Below are positions 43,601-52,224 of a DNA stretch of 64,000 nucleotides, one piece after another. This DNA is from Marivirga harenae (GTDB lineage Bacteria > Bacteroidota > Bacteroidia > Cytophagales > Cyclobacteriaceae): contig NZ_CP130565.1 of NCBI RefSeq assembly GCF_030534335.1, forward strand, positions 703,501 to 767,500. The letters are read 5' to 3'. A program made the translations under genes and the position numbers. The notes under the pieces were generated by a model that ran no database searches, was not told where the DNA came from, and saw only the letters and a program-made list of their open reading frames with translations. Every line of letters starts with the position of its first letter. Within the stretch, counting starts at the first letter, position 1.

Positions 43601-43663
43601 CCCTGAAATACTTAGTATAAGCGTGACAGAAAGAATATATTTAAGTGCTCTAAAGAAATCCAT
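40619..43663 (-). CDS. Propeller-type sensor histidine kinase (no receiver domain)
   Basis: A 1014-aa membrane sensor. A signal peptide (about 1-25) precedes a large periplasmic region of two-component-regulator-type beta-propeller repeats (about 45-640; motifs such as DGNGDLWIAST and DKNGNLWVASRSGG). A Y_Y_Y domain follows at about 680-760 (YKLEGFDTDFLLQ, SPGEYTFLLFATN), then one transmembrane helix near 770. HisKA has the phospho-acceptor His805 in SASHDLRSPL. The HATPase domain has the N box RNLISNALKY near 911, DNGIGIS and the G2 box STGSGLGL. No receiver or AraC domain is attached, unlike many propeller hybrid kinases. The target regulator is not nearby. Confidence 0.95.
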   Translation of the reverse strand: MDFFRALKYILSVTLILSISGLIFAQEKVRNETPLKRLIATEWSSKSVGLVANNVTNIMQSDDGYIWLTTYNGIQKFDGHKTVNYDVNQLPFLRSNGFRKIYRSPFDQSIYFSSQSSGLIRYNEKEGFEKVDAKNGEIPLSLEDVIEDGNGDLWIASTNEGLSILQNDSLFKFMHPVIENTNALSLFQSQDGIIYLGTEGDGLFAIEDFEVVKQYRSSNGMLSDIVNTTSNIGDTILVGTQSGLNYILNNELYSFDFMNGESINSMLHVNNYLWIGSDNGLGRMNLQSGKTEFISSLGFIDVTRVSDVMIDAEGSIWLATGRNGLVQLKETGIINYNRFDGLENDNVNVVTEREIKNSFFIGCDDGKIFVLDSKGIRPYKIENSVAPTGIRDVYEQKDGTVWIASYKGLLRKRGDNEKFYDLNDGLPSLDLRRIFEDKNGNLWVASRSGGLIKIRNDEIVEVIDNNSGLNSDFILSIEEDINGDLYVGTHSGGVSIIKKGGGIENISLTENDQGVIVFNTHIESSGRLWVVTSTGIFLIVEGEVLKLEFDRKYKGLSLFDWLEDEHGDVWVTTNQGVIKIYNNEINKFLKDPTYEVESRMLNSFDGMYDNECTGAVRSLKSSKGKLYIPTLGGVSVISPDRMGENQDLPEVYVESLTTQDSTYSKNSNVVLSSSTIRYKFDFTALSYLAPDATQFKYKLEGFDTDFLLQSGQRSVEYTNLSPGEYTFLLFATNNHGYWTKEPAKYFFTVKPAFHETIWFYLLFSIFTFFLIYSIYKWRVRAVQKMNAKLVKVNSELDGFVYSASHDLRSPLASLLGLINLSRKDSEHIHIYLDKMEKSIKRLDDFIAEIIDFSSNERKEVVCDEVDFKATINNIVDELSFLDSDNEVKKEIEVHQSGQFVSDNRRIAVIFRNLISNALKYSDDSKDEPFLKVFVKSNSKKAEIEIEDNGIGISKEEQKEVFKMFYRATERSTGSGLGLYIILETVEKLQGKIKMESEKYEGTRFIIEIPCLERD

Positions 43664-43896
43664 AATTTAAGTCCTTCTGTAAGGTTAGGAACTTTACTAT
43701 AAATAATGAAGTAATTCTTTAAATATTACAAAATAATAAGTGATATAACAAATTGTAAGGAGAATGAATTAAAGAAATTTATACTAACTTAAAGTCAACA
43801 AATTTAAAGAGTCCTCGTTTGCACAACCTAAACACTTGATTATCTTTATTATCTGCTTAATCGCTTAAGCAATTTTAATAGTATTTTATAAGTGTT

Positions 43897-43904
43897 TATA
43901 TTTG
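43897..43904 (+). promoter_or_regulatory. Bacteroidota -7 box (TATATTTG) upstream of sucA
   Basis: TATATTTG matches TAnnTTTG exactly, 25 bp before the sucA ATG, giving a leader of about 19 nt. No TTG -33 at 19-21 bp. The rest of the 266-bp gap from the kinase start shows only AT-rich DNA. Confidence 0.55.
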
Positions 43905-43929
43905 CTTATCGATAAAAAACAATCCCATA

Positions 43930-46662
43930 ATGGATAAATACACTTACATTGCCAATGCTCATGGTAATTACATAGAGGAACTTTACCAATCCTATAAAAA
44001 CGATCCTCAATCAGTTGATGATTCTTGGCAAAAATTCTTTGAAGGGTTCGAATTTTCTCAGAAGGATTTTGGAGGGAATGGACAAACTACTGAGACAAGA
44101 GTATCATCAAAGGAGACTCAGGTTCGAAACTTAATTCAAGCATACAGAATGCGGGGTCATCTAAAATCCAAAACCAATCCTGTTAGAGATAGAAGGCCAC
44201 ACGATGCTCGAATAAGTTTAGAAGAGTTCGGTCTTCAGCAGGAGGATCTAAAGGAGGAATTCTCTATTGGCCAAGACATCGGACTGGGAAAAGCAAGCTT
44301 AAAAAGTATCATTGAGGCTTTGGACAGCATTTATATTGGGCCAATCGGGTTTGAATATATGCATATTCGAGATCCAAAAATTGTTGATTGGTTTATCGAA
44401 AAAGCCGAAAACTCAAAAGGAGATTACCAACCAAAACTGGATGAGAAAAAAAGGATTTTATCTAAATTGAATGAAGCGGTTGTCTTTGAAAACTTCTTAC
44501 ACACTAAATTTCTAGGGCAAAAAAGATTTTCACTTGAAGGAGGAGAAAATACTATTCCATTTTTGGATAAAGTGATTAATCGGTCTTCAGAATTAGGCAC
44601 CAAGGAAGTGATTATCGGTATGGCTCATCGTGGGAGATTAAACGTTTTGGCCAACATCATGAATAAAACGTACGAGCAAATTTTCTCCGAGTTTGAAGGA
44701 AGTACCGACCCAGACCTAACTATGGGTGATGGAGATGTGAAATATCACATGGGATACTCAAGCTATCTTGAAACTTCTGAAGAAAAAAAATCTTACGTTA
44801 AACTAACACCTAACCCATCGCATTTAGAGGCGGTAAATTCAGTAGTTTTAGGTTATACCCGAGCACAAATAGATGATGAGTATGGCGAAGATGTCAATGC
44901 AGCTCTTCCGATTTTGATCCATGGTGATGCAGCGGTAGCAGGTCAAGGCATTGTATATGAAACTACCCAAATGTCACTGCTAGAGGGTTATTCTACAGGC
45001 GGAACGATTCATTTAGTCATTAACAACCAAGTTGGTTTCACTACAGATTATGATGATGCCCGTTCATCAATTTACTGTACGGACATTGCCAAAATGATTG
45101 ATGCTCCAGTTCTACATGTAAATGGAGATGATGCCGAAGCTGTCAATTTTGCGGCAAACTTAGCAGTTGAGTATCGAAATAATTTTCATAAAGATATTTT
45201 CATAGATTTATTATGCTACAGAAGACATGGGCATAATGAAAGTGATGAACCAAAATTCACTCAACCGAAGTTATATAATAAAATTGCCAAACACCCAAAC
45301 CCGAGAGAAGTCTATGTAAAAAAACTAACTGAAAGAGGTGATTTGGATAATGACTCTGTAAAAAAATTAGAGAAGGATTTCAAAAAACAACTTCAGGATA
45401 GGTTAAATGAGGTGAAACAGAAACCTTTACCCTATAAGCCACAGAAAATTGAAGAGGAATGGGAGCAATTACGAAGAGCAAAATCTGATGATTTTTTAGA
45501 GTCTCCCGACACTGCCATTTCTCAAGAATTGGTAGATAAAGTTGGTAAAGCCTTAACTTCGTTACCTAAGGGATTCAAGCCATTAAAGCAAATTGACAAG
45601 CTTTTAAAAGAAAGAAAGAAAAACTTTTTTGATGAAAAAATGCTTAACTGGGCAGATGCTGAATTGCTTGCATACGGATCATTATTGTCCGATGGAAATA
45701 TCGTTCGAATGTCAGGACAAGATGTTAAAAGAGGGACATTCTCTCACAGGCATTCATACTTATTTGATGCAGAAACTAACGAGCCCTATTGCAATCTTGA
45801 CCATATAGAAGAGAATCAGAAAGAGAAGTTCAATATATATAATTCCTTGCTTTCAGAATTTGGAGTATTAGGCTTTGAATATGGATACGCAATGGCCACT
45901 CCAAATGCTTTGGTGGTGTGGGAAGCTCAATTTGGTGATTTTGCTAATGGCGCTCAAGTAATGATTGACCAATTTATCACTTCGGCCGAAAGTAAGTGGC
46001 AAAGGATGAACGGCTTGGTGATGTTATTACCACACGGATATGAAGGACAAGGTCCAGAGCATTCAAATGCCAGACCTGAAAGATTCTTACAATTAGCGGC
46101 AGAAGAGAATTTAATTGTAACTAATATCACAACTCCTGCGAACTTGTTCCATATGTTCAGGAGACAAGTTAACTGGGAATTCAGGAAACCATTGGTTCAA
46201 TTTGCTCCAAAATCACTATTGCGTCATCCAAAAGTCATCTCCCCTGTTAAAGAATTTACTGCAGGTAAGTTTAGAGAAATTTACGAGGATGATTACGTTA
46301 CCAACAAAAATGTAAAAAGAGTATTGTTGTGTACTGGAAAAGTTTACTATGACTTATTAGAAAAACAGCAAGAGGACAAAAGGAAAGATGTTGCTATCAT
46401 TAGAATAGAGCAATTACATCCCTTCCCTATGAATCAGATTGATAAGGCTTTGAAGAAATTCAATGAACCAGAAATATTCTGGGTACAAGAAGAGCCTTCA
46501 AATATGGGGTATTGGACTTATATGCTAAGAACAATCGCCAACAAAGCAGGCTTGCAATTGATTTCTAGAAAATCAAGCGCATCACCTGCAACTGGTTATG
46601 CAAAAGTACATAAAGCAGAACAAGAAGCATTAGTCGAAAAGGCTTTCGACACAAAGAAATAA
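43930..46662 (+). CDS. sucA: 2-oxoglutarate dehydrogenase E1 component
   Basis: SucA is the thiamin-diphosphate subunit that decarboxylates 2-oxoglutarate in the TCA cycle and passes succinyl to the E2 lipoyl arm. The 910-aa protein has an N-terminal E2-binding segment (YIANAHGNYIEELYQSYKND), IGMAHRGRLNVLANIM near residue 235, the TPP site GDAAVAGQGIVYET, VINNQVGFTT, YRRHGHNESDEPKFTQP, and the transketolase-like part (FSHRHSYLFDAE, LLPHGYEGQGPEHSNARPER). It starts the sucA-sucB-lpd set. Confidence 0.98.
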   Translation: MDKYTYIANAHGNYIEELYQSYKNDPQSVDDSWQKFFEGFEFSQKDFGGNGQTTETRVSSKETQVRNLIQAYRMRGHLKSKTNPVRDRRPHDARISLEEFGLQQEDLKEEFSIGQDIGLGKASLKSIIEALDSIYIGPIGFEYMHIRDPKIVDWFIEKAENSKGDYQPKLDEKKRILSKLNEAVVFENFLHTKFLGQKRFSLEGGENTIPFLDKVINRSSELGTKEVIIGMAHRGRLNVLANIMNKTYEQIFSEFEGSTDPDLTMGDGDVKYHMGYSSYLETSEEKKSYVKLTPNPSHLEAVNSVVLGYTRAQIDDEYGEDVNAALPILIHGDAAVAGQGIVYETTQMSLLEGYSTGGTIHLVINNQVGFTTDYDDARSSIYCTDIAKMIDAPVLHVNGDDAEAVNFAANLAVEYRNNFHKDIFIDLLCYRRHGHNESDEPKFTQPKLYNKIAKHPNPREVYVKKLTERGDLDNDSVKKLEKDFKKQLQDRLNEVKQKPLPYKPQKIEEEWEQLRRAKSDDFLESPDTAISQELVDKVGKALTSLPKGFKPLKQIDKLLKERKKNFFDEKMLNWADAELLAYGSLLSDGNIVRMSGQDVKRGTFSHRHSYLFDAETNEPYCNLDHIEENQKEKFNIYNSLLSEFGVLGFEYGYAMATPNALVVWEAQFGDFANGAQVMIDQFITSAESKWQRMNGLVMLLPHGYEGQGPEHSNARPERFLQLAAEENLIVTNITTPANLFHMFRRQVNWEFRKPLVQFAPKSLLRHPKVISPVKEFTAGKFREIYEDDYVTNKNVKRVLLCTGKVYYDLLEKQQEDKRKDVAIIRIEQLHPFPMNQIDKALKKFNEPEIFWVQEEPSNMGYWTYMLRTIANKAGLQLISRKSSASPATGYAKVHKAEQEALVEKAFDTKK

Positions 46663-46690
46663 AAATTTGTAAGATAGAATTCAGAGAAAC

Positions 46691-48271
46691 ATGAGTTTAG
46701 AAATAAAAGTACCGGAAGTAGGCGAATCAATCACTGAAGTAACCATTGCCTCGTGGTTAAAAAAAGATGGTGATTTTGTTGAACAAGATGAAATCATTGC
46801 AGAACTGGAATCAGATAAAGCAACCTTTGAATTGCCTGCTGAAGCTTCCGGTGTATTAAAAATTAAAGCTCAAGAGGACGAAACTATTGAAGTAGGTGCA
46901 GTCATCTGCGAGATTGATGAAGATGCCAAAGGCGGCAATTCTAAACCTGAGGAGAAAAAAGAGGAGAAATCTGAACTAAAACAGAAAAAGAAAGAATCTT
47001 CCTCTTCAAGTAGCGGACCAAAAAAGACCGGTGAAGTTCATGAAATGGTGGTGCCTACTGTTGGTGAATCTATTACAGAAGTTACTATTAGTTCTTGGTT
47101 GAAATCGGATGGCGATTATGTAGAAATGGATGAAGTCATTGCAGAAGTTGAATCTGACAAAGCAACCTTTGAATTGCCTGCTGAGGCTAATGGCTTTTTA
47201 CAAATTGTTGCACAGGAAGACGACACAATTGAGATTGGCGCTACAATCTGTAAGATTGAAGTTACAGAAGGCGATGCTCCTAGTGAATCTTCCTCAGTGA
47301 AAAGCTCTGCTTCAAGCGATTCAGGCTCTGAATCAAAAGATGAAGACAGAGAAAGCTATGCAACTGGCCATGCTTCTCCAGCTGCTGCTAAAATTTTGAA
47401 AGAAAAAGGAATAGATGCATCGAATGTAAAAGGAAGCGGCAAAGATGGTAGAATCACAAAAGAAGATGCTGAAAATGCAGAGAAGCAGCAAGCTTCTAAA
47501 TCGACTGAAAAAGAAAGTAAATCTGGTGATTCCGGAATAGAAACTAAATCTGTACCAGGGCCAAGTAGCGAACGGGATCAGCGTAGAGAAAAAATGTCTA
47601 GCCTGCGTAAAACGGTGGCAAGAAGATTGGTCAGCGTTAAAAATGAAACGGCAATGTTAACTACTTTCAATGAAGTGGATATGAAGCCTATCATGGATTT
47701 ACGCAAAAAATATAAAGAACAGTTTAAAGAAAAGTATGAGGTGGGACTAGGTTTTATGTCTTTCTTTACGAAAGCCTGCACAATGGCATTGAAGGAATTT
47801 CCCGCTGTAAACGCGCAGATAGACGGCAACGAAATGGTTTATAGTGATTATGTTGATATGTCTATTGCAGTTTCTTCACCAAAAGGTTTAGTTGTACCCA
47901 TAATTAGAAATGCGGAAAAGCTATCATTTAATGAAGTAGAATCCGAAGTAATCAGACTGGCTGTAAAAGCGAGAGATGGTAAGTTAAGTATTGACGAGAT
48001 GAGCGGAGGAACCTTCACTATTACTAATGGTGGTATATTTGGTTCGATGTTATCAACTCCTATAATCAATGCACCACAATCAGCTATTTTAGGAATGCAC
48101 AACATAGTGGAACGCCCTGTAGCCATTAATGGAGAAGTTCAAATCAGACCAATTATGTACGTAGCATTGAGCTATGATCATAGGATTATTGATGGGAAAG
48201 AATCTGTAAGCTTTTTGGTTCGAGTGAAAGAATTATTGGAAGATCCAACAAGATTACTTTTAGGGATTTAA
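46691..48271 (+). CDS. sucB: 2-oxoglutarate dehydrogenase E2 (dihydrolipoyl succinyltransferase) with two lipoyl domains
   Basis: E2 carries succinyl groups on lipoyl-lysine to CoA. The 526-aa protein has two N-terminal lipoyl domains (about 1-78 and 117-193), each with the lipoyl-lysine motif [12 protein letters not shown]. Serine/lysine-rich linkers separate them. The E1/E3-binding domain follows (about 222-258: [19 protein letters not shown]). The catalytic domain (about 290-526) has the active-site histidine in [12 protein letters not shown]. Most OdhB enzymes have one lipoyl domain and about 400 residues, so this is a duplicated-arm form. It starts 28 bp after sucA. Confidence 0.97.
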   Translation: MSLEIKVPEVGESITEVTIASWLKKDGDFVEQDEIIAELESDKATFELPAEASGVLKIKAQEDETIEVGAVICEIDEDAKGGNSKPEEKKEEKSELKQKKKESSSSSSGPKKTGEVHEMVVPTVGESITEVTISSWLKSDGDYVEMDEVIAEVESDKATFELPAEANGFLQIVAQEDDTIEIGATICKIEVTEGDAPSESSSVKSSASSDSGSESKDEDRESYATGHASPAAAKILKEKGIDASNVKGSGKDGRITKEDAENAEKQQASKSTEKESKSGDSGIETKSVPGPSSERDQRREKMSSLRKTVARRLVSVKNETAMLTTFNEVDMKPIMDLRKKYKEQFKEKYEVGLGFMSFFTKACTMALKEFPAVNAQIDGNEMVYSDYVDMSIAVSSPKGLVVPIIRNAEKLSFNEVESEVIRLAVKARDGKLSIDEMSGGTFTITNGGIFGSMLSTPIINAPQSAILGMHNIVERPVAINGEVQIRPIMYVALSYDHRIIDGKESVSFLVRVKELLEDPTRLLLGI

Positions 48272-48280
48272 GAATTACCT

Positions 48281-48720
48281 GTACAAAGTAAACAGAACAA
48301 AGTACAAAGAAATAGATTGAATTAGATTGCGATGCATAAATTTCAAGATCTGGATATTTGGAAGAGGGGAAGTGATTTAGGAGAGAGCGTGTACAATGTG
48401 AGCGCTCATTTCCCTTCTGAAGTAAAGTTCGGGCTGACTTCACAGCTTAGAAGATCTGCAGTCTCCATACCATCTAATATTTCAAAAGGTGCAGGAAGAA
48501 ATAGCAATAAAGAATTCAACCACATTCTAGGAATGTCTTTGGGTTCTCTTGCGGAGGTTCAAACTCAGATTGTACTAGCTTCAAAATTCAAATTTATTAC
48601 TGAAAAGAATAAAAATCAATTAGTGGAAGAAATTGAAGTACTCAGACGAATGATGTACTCCTTCCATCAGAAAGTATTTGTATAATTTCATCTTTGTTCC
48701 TTGTACTTTGTACCTTATAC
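48281..48720. mobile_element. Inverted-repeat-flanked four-helix-bundle gene cassette inside the odh operon
   Basis: The 117-aa four-helix-bundle gene is bracketed by 29-bp imperfect inverted repeats, 48281-48309 (starting GTACAAAGTA) and 48692-48720 (ending GTACCTTATAC), identical at 22 of 29 positions. Each is rich in GTACAAAG units. The cassette lies exactly between sucB and lpd, which are normally adjacent. No transposase is encoded, so movement would need help. Insertion is inferred from the repeats and the broken synteny. Confidence 0.55.
48332..48685 (+). CDS. Four-helix-bundle protein (23S rRNA intervening-sequence protein family)
   Basis: A 117-aa all-helical protein of the family first found in 23S rRNA intervening sequences (TIGR02436-like). 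Family marks are KFQDLDIWKRG at the start, LTSQLRRSAVSIPSNISKGA near residue 35-54, then EFNHILGMSLGSLAEVQTQI and the final EEIEVLRRMMYSF. Related proteins include the Avd accessory protein of diversity-generating retroelements, but no reverse transcriptase is present. Its function is unknown. It sits within inverted repeats between sucB and lpd. Confidence 0.9.
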   Translation: MHKFQDLDIWKRGSDLGESVYNVSAHFPSEVKFGLTSQLRRSAVSIPSNISKGAGRNSNKEFNHILGMSLGSLAEVQTQIVLASKFKFITEKNKNQLVEEIEVLRRMMYSFHQKVFV

Positions 48721-48756
48721 AATTTACAAGGCACTCACTCAAAATAACTAAAAGAA

Positions 48757-50160
48757 ATGTCAAAATATGATGTAACAGTAATTGGTTCCGGTCCTGGTGG
48801 TTATGTAGCAGCAATTCGTTGTGCACAACTGGGAATGAAAACAGCTATTATTGAAAAATATGATACACTTGGTGGAACTTGCCTGAATGTGGGTTGTATT
48901 CCTTCAAAAGCACTGCTAGATTCCTCAGAGCATTATCATAATGCAGAAACTACCTTTAAAGAGCATGGCATCAACCTGAGCAATTTAAAAGTGGATATCA
49001 AGCAGATGATCATTAGAAAAGCAGATGTGGTCAAACAGAATGTTGACGGTATTGCTTTTTTGATGAAGAAAAACAAAATTGATGTCCATACAGGCGTGGG
49101 TTCTTTTAAAGACAAAAACACTGTTGTTGTCACAAAATCAGATGGTAAAACAGAAGAACTTGATACCGAAAAAGTAATCATCGCTACTGGTTCAAAACCT
49201 GTAGAGCTACCTTTTGCGAAATTTGATAAGAAAAGAATTATCAGCAGCACCGAAGCATTAGAACTTAAAGAAGTTCCAAAACACTTAATTTTGATCGGTG
49301 GTGGTGTAATAGGACTTGAATTGGGCTCTGTTTACAAAAGAATCGGCTCTAAAGTTACTACCATTGAATTCATGGATAGCTTAATTGCAACAATGGACGG
49401 CACGATGGGTAAGGAAATGAAAAAGAGTATGAAAAAGCTCGGGATGGACCTGAAATTGAAACACAAAGTAACCAAGGTTGAAAATAAAGGCAAGGAAGTA
49501 GAAGTTACTTATGAAACTGATAAAGGTGAAGAGGAAACTATTAAAGGCGATTATTGCTTAGTTGCTGTAGGAAGAAAACCCTATACGGATGGATTGAATC
49601 TTGAAGCTGCAGGACTAAAAACCGATGATAAGGGCAGAATCTCAGTAGATGAAAATTTGAAAACGGAAATTGACAATATTTATGCAATCGGAGATGTAGT
49701 GAGAGGAGCAATGCTAGCTCATAAAGCTGAGGAAGAAGGTACTTTTGTAGCAGAAACCATGGCCGGACAAAAGCCACATATTCACTATAAATTAATCCCT
49801 AACGTAGTTTATACCTGGCCAGAAGTTGCTGGAGTAGGCTACACTGAAGAAGAGCTGAAGGAAAAAGGCAGAGATATCAAAACGGGATCCTTCCCATATA
49901 AAGCACTAGGAAGAGCGAGAGCAAGTGGGGATTTAGAAGGTTTAGTTAAAGTAATTGCAGATAAGAAAACCGATGAGATTTTAGGCATTCATATTATCGG
50001 TGCAAGAGCGGCTGATATGATTGCAGCTGGGGTTACTGCAATGGAGTATAGAGCTTCTGCAGAAGATGTATCCCGAATGTCTCATGCGCATCCAACATAT
50101 ATGGAAGCAGTAAAAGAGGCATGTCTGGCAGCTACTGACAACAGACCAATTCATATGTGA
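48757..50160 (+). CDS. lpdA: Dihydrolipoyl dehydrogenase (E3)
   Basis: E3 reoxidises the dihydrolipoyl groups of the E2 subunit with FAD and NAD. The 467-aa protein has the FAD site VIGSGPGGYVAAIRCAQLG at the N-terminus, the redox disulfide in GGTCLNVGCIPSKALL (Cys about 45 and 50), the NAD site LIGGGVIGLELGSV, YAIGDV near 310, and the catalytic His-Glu pair in SHAHPTYMEAVKEA. It completes the sucA-sucB-lpd set, separated from sucB by the inserted cassette. Confidence 0.98.
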   Translation: MSKYDVTVIGSGPGGYVAAIRCAQLGMKTAIIEKYDTLGGTCLNVGCIPSKALLDSSEHYHNAETTFKEHGINLSNLKVDIKQMIIRKADVVKQNVDGIAFLMKKNKIDVHTGVGSFKDKNTVVVTKSDGKTEELDTEKVIIATGSKPVELPFAKFDKKRIISSTEALELKEVPKHLILIGGGVIGLELGSVYKRIGSKVTTIEFMDSLIATMDGTMGKEMKKSMKKLGMDLKLKHKVTKVENKGKEVEVTYETDKGEEETIKGDYCLVAVGRKPYTDGLNLEAAGLKTDDKGRISVDENLKTEIDNIYAIGDVVRGAMLAHKAEEEGTFVAETMAGQKPHIHYKLIPNVVYTWPEVAGVGYTEEELKEKGRDIKTGSFPYKALGRARASGDLEGLVKVIADKKTDEILGIHIIGARAADMIAAGVTAMEYRASAEDVSRMSHAHPTYMEAVKEACLAATDNRPIHM

Positions 50161-50193
50161 TCTCTAAAATCAAACTTTCTTGATCATAAAACA

Positions 50194-50224
50194 AAACCCG
50201 AAAGCAAACTCTTTCGGGTTTTTA
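50194..50224. terminator. Bidirectional terminator between lpd and the cysteine-cluster gene
   Basis: AAACCCGAAAG (50194-50204) pairs with CTTTCGGGTTT (50211-50221) as an 11-bp stem with a 6-nt loop. T runs follow on the plus strand, and TTTTGTTTT follows on the minus strand, so it can end both converging transcripts. Confidence 0.9.
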
Positions 50225-50239
50225 TTTCAATGATAAATC

Positions 50240-50845
50240 CTAGGCGGCTCCTTTTCCTGCAGGCAAGGCCCTATACGCATAGTACTGCATTACAGCCTCC
50301 AAAGCTGACAAAACAGCTTCATTTATAGGTAACATGTCTTTTGCTAATCTGAAATCTATTTGCATGAGTTTTTGGTAATAGTCAGTAAAAATCGGAACTG
50401 GAGACTTGGACTTTAGCATTTCAACAGCCCTTTCGTAATTTTCAACTTGATTTTCTTTTATCAATTTGCAAGTAACCATACGCAATTCACCGTACTTGTC
50501 TCGACTTGCGCCATATCCAAATAATCTGCAGATCAAACCTCTAAAATCATATTCTCCACAATGGCCATGATTCTGATCATATATTGATAGGGGTTGATAA
50601 ACCAAACAATTAAGTGATTGATTTGCTTCTAGTTTCTCAAACATTTCATCTGCTCGGCCTTGCGAAAACCAGTGAAAGGCTAGCGGTAAAAACTCCAGAG
50701 GTGATGCTTCTATATCTGCCTTGTTACAACATTTACCACATCCTGAAAAACAATAAATGTCTGATTCGCGTCTGAAATCAGAAATCTCTTTGTCGAGACC
50801 TTTGAATAACTTTTCAACTGCCAAGACCTTTTGTTTGATTGTCAT
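50240..50845 (-). CDS. YkgJ-family cysteine cluster protein
   Basis: A 201-aa protein with the CxxCxxCC-type zinc/iron-binding cluster near the N-terminus (YCFSGCGKCCNKADIEASPL, residues about 31-50). Further cysteines sit in SLNCLVY, GHCGEYDFRGLICRLFGYGA and MVTCKL. The family is widespread and of unknown function, presumed to bind a metal. It lies between the lpd terminator and the M16-family gene; no pathway is indicated. Confidence 0.88.
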   Translation of the reverse strand: MTIKQKVLAVEKLFKGLDKEISDFRRESDIYCFSGCGKCCNKADIEASPLEFLPLAFHWFSQGRADEMFEKLEANQSLNCLVYQPLSIYDQNHGHCGEYDFRGLICRLFGYGASRDKYGELRMVTCKLIKENQVENYERAVEMLKSKSPVPIFTDYYQKLMQIDFRLAKDMLPINEAVLSALEAVMQYYAYRALPAGKGAA

Positions 50846-50921
50846 ATTTTGGATGCAAATGTAAATTGAAATTCAATACTTCAATTCAATTCATCCATAT
50901 ATATTTTGTGAAATAAATTGC

Positions 50922-52181
50922 TTAAGCCACCTTAACTACACAATACTTTTCGGAAAAATATTTCTTGCTGATTTCCATGACTCTCTCTGAACTAATATTA
51001 CGTATTTTGTCCACATAATTATCAAAATAATCTATGTAATCAGCACCTTCTGACAGCTTTACTTTGTAATTCTCGGATTGATGAAATACGGTATCCAAAC
51101 TACTAGCAATTTTCCCTAGCATATAATTTTTAATGGTCTCAATCTCTTCCTGCGGTACAGGTGTAACTTTGAGTTCTTCCATTTCTCTATAAACTTCTTT
51201 TACTGTGTCTTCGACATGGTCAATTTTTACATCTGCTCCTATGATATGGTAATCCAAATGTTTATAATTAATCAAAACGGAATAAATACCATAGGTATAA
51301 CCTTTATCCTCTCTGATATTTTTCATTAATCTTGATCCAAAATAACCACCCAAAATCTCATTTGTAATATTTAAATCGAAATAGTCAGGATGGTTGCGTG
51401 GAATAGAAATTAGCCCCATTCTAACAGAAGCCTGTACCGAACCTTCTCTTTTAATTAACTTATCATCAATGATAGGGGATAATTTACCAGTATATTCAGC
51501 AATTTCATTTGAAAACTCTAACATTCCGAAATGCTCCTCCAGGAAAGTAAATATATTCTGATCAAAATCTCCTGCTACAATAATTTCAGGTTTTAAAATA
51601 AAATATCGATTAAAGTATTTTTTAATATCCTCAATATCAATATTATTCAGATATTCCTCCTCTAAAGTATCCGCATATGGTGTGCCATGCAATAGATTTT
51701 TGCGAAGATTCTTAGTAGCTATCAAGGCATTTTTTTGCTTGTTTACTCTTATCTTTTGCAGTTGTTGTAACTTAATTTTTTCAAAATCCTCAGGATCAAA
51801 TAAAGGCTCAGTGATAGCACTTTTTAATAAAGGCAAAAGGGTATTGAAATGCTCTTTCAGGCATAATAATGTAACCGTGGTATAATCATAGTCTATTGAA
51901 ACATCTAAATGGGCACCATAATGATCCAACAGTTCCTGCAGCTCACTCCCTGGATAACTTTTAGTACCTTCCACCATGGATTTAGCACAAATTAATGATT
52001 GACCTGGCTTGTCGTCATTTACCTTGCCTGCAGGAAAAAGAATGTCAGTCTTTATGACAGGATTTGTATCATCTGCTAAAATGTGGACAGATAACTCATT
52101 GGACAACTCCTTGATCTTCGGCTTAGTCAAGGACAACTCTTTTAACATATAAGATTCAGGAGCTATTTGTCTATTGAGCAT
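50922..52181 (-). CDS. M16-family peptidase-like protein lacking the zinc motif
   Basis: A 419-aa protein with the M16 (pitrilysin/insulinase) fold: ILFPAGKVNDDKPGQS, ELLDHYGAHLDVSIDYDYTT, the EAxxG-like VQASVRMGL and the C-terminal GSRLMKNIREDKGYTYGIYS near residue 290-309. At the place where active members have HxxEH there is ICAKSMVEGT (near residue 65), so the zinc ligands are absent. In bacteria such inactive M16 subunits usually pair with an active one encoded beside them, but none is next to it here. It is upstream of nothing else on its strand except the YkgJ-like gene, and lies 43 bp after porV. Confidence 0.9.
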   Translation of the reverse strand: MLNRQIAPESYMLKELSLTKPKIKELSNELSVHILADDTNPVIKTDILFPAGKVNDDKPGQSLICAKSMVEGTKSYPGSELQELLDHYGAHLDVSIDYDYTTVTLLCLKEHFNTLLPLLKSAITEPLFDPEDFEKIKLQQLQKIRVNKQKNALIATKNLRKNLLHGTPYADTLEEEYLNNIDIEDIKKYFNRYFILKPEIIVAGDFDQNIFTFLEEHFGMLEFSNEIAEYTGKLSPIIDDKLIKREGSVQASVRMGLISIPRNHPDYFDLNITNEILGGYFGSRLMKNIREDKGYTYGIYSVLINYKHLDYHIIGADVKIDHVEDTVKEVYREMEELKVTPVPQEEIETIKNYMLGKIASSLDTVFHQSENYKVKLSEGADYIDYFDNYVDKIRNISSERVMEISKKYFSEKYCVVKVA

Positions 52182-52224
52182 ATAACTTAATTGAAAATTT
52201 AAAAATTGGTATTAATATAAATTC

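Noticed and set aside
48281-48720. Diversity-generating retroelement, suggested by the Avd-like helical protein
   Set aside because: No reverse transcriptase or template/variable repeat pair is present.
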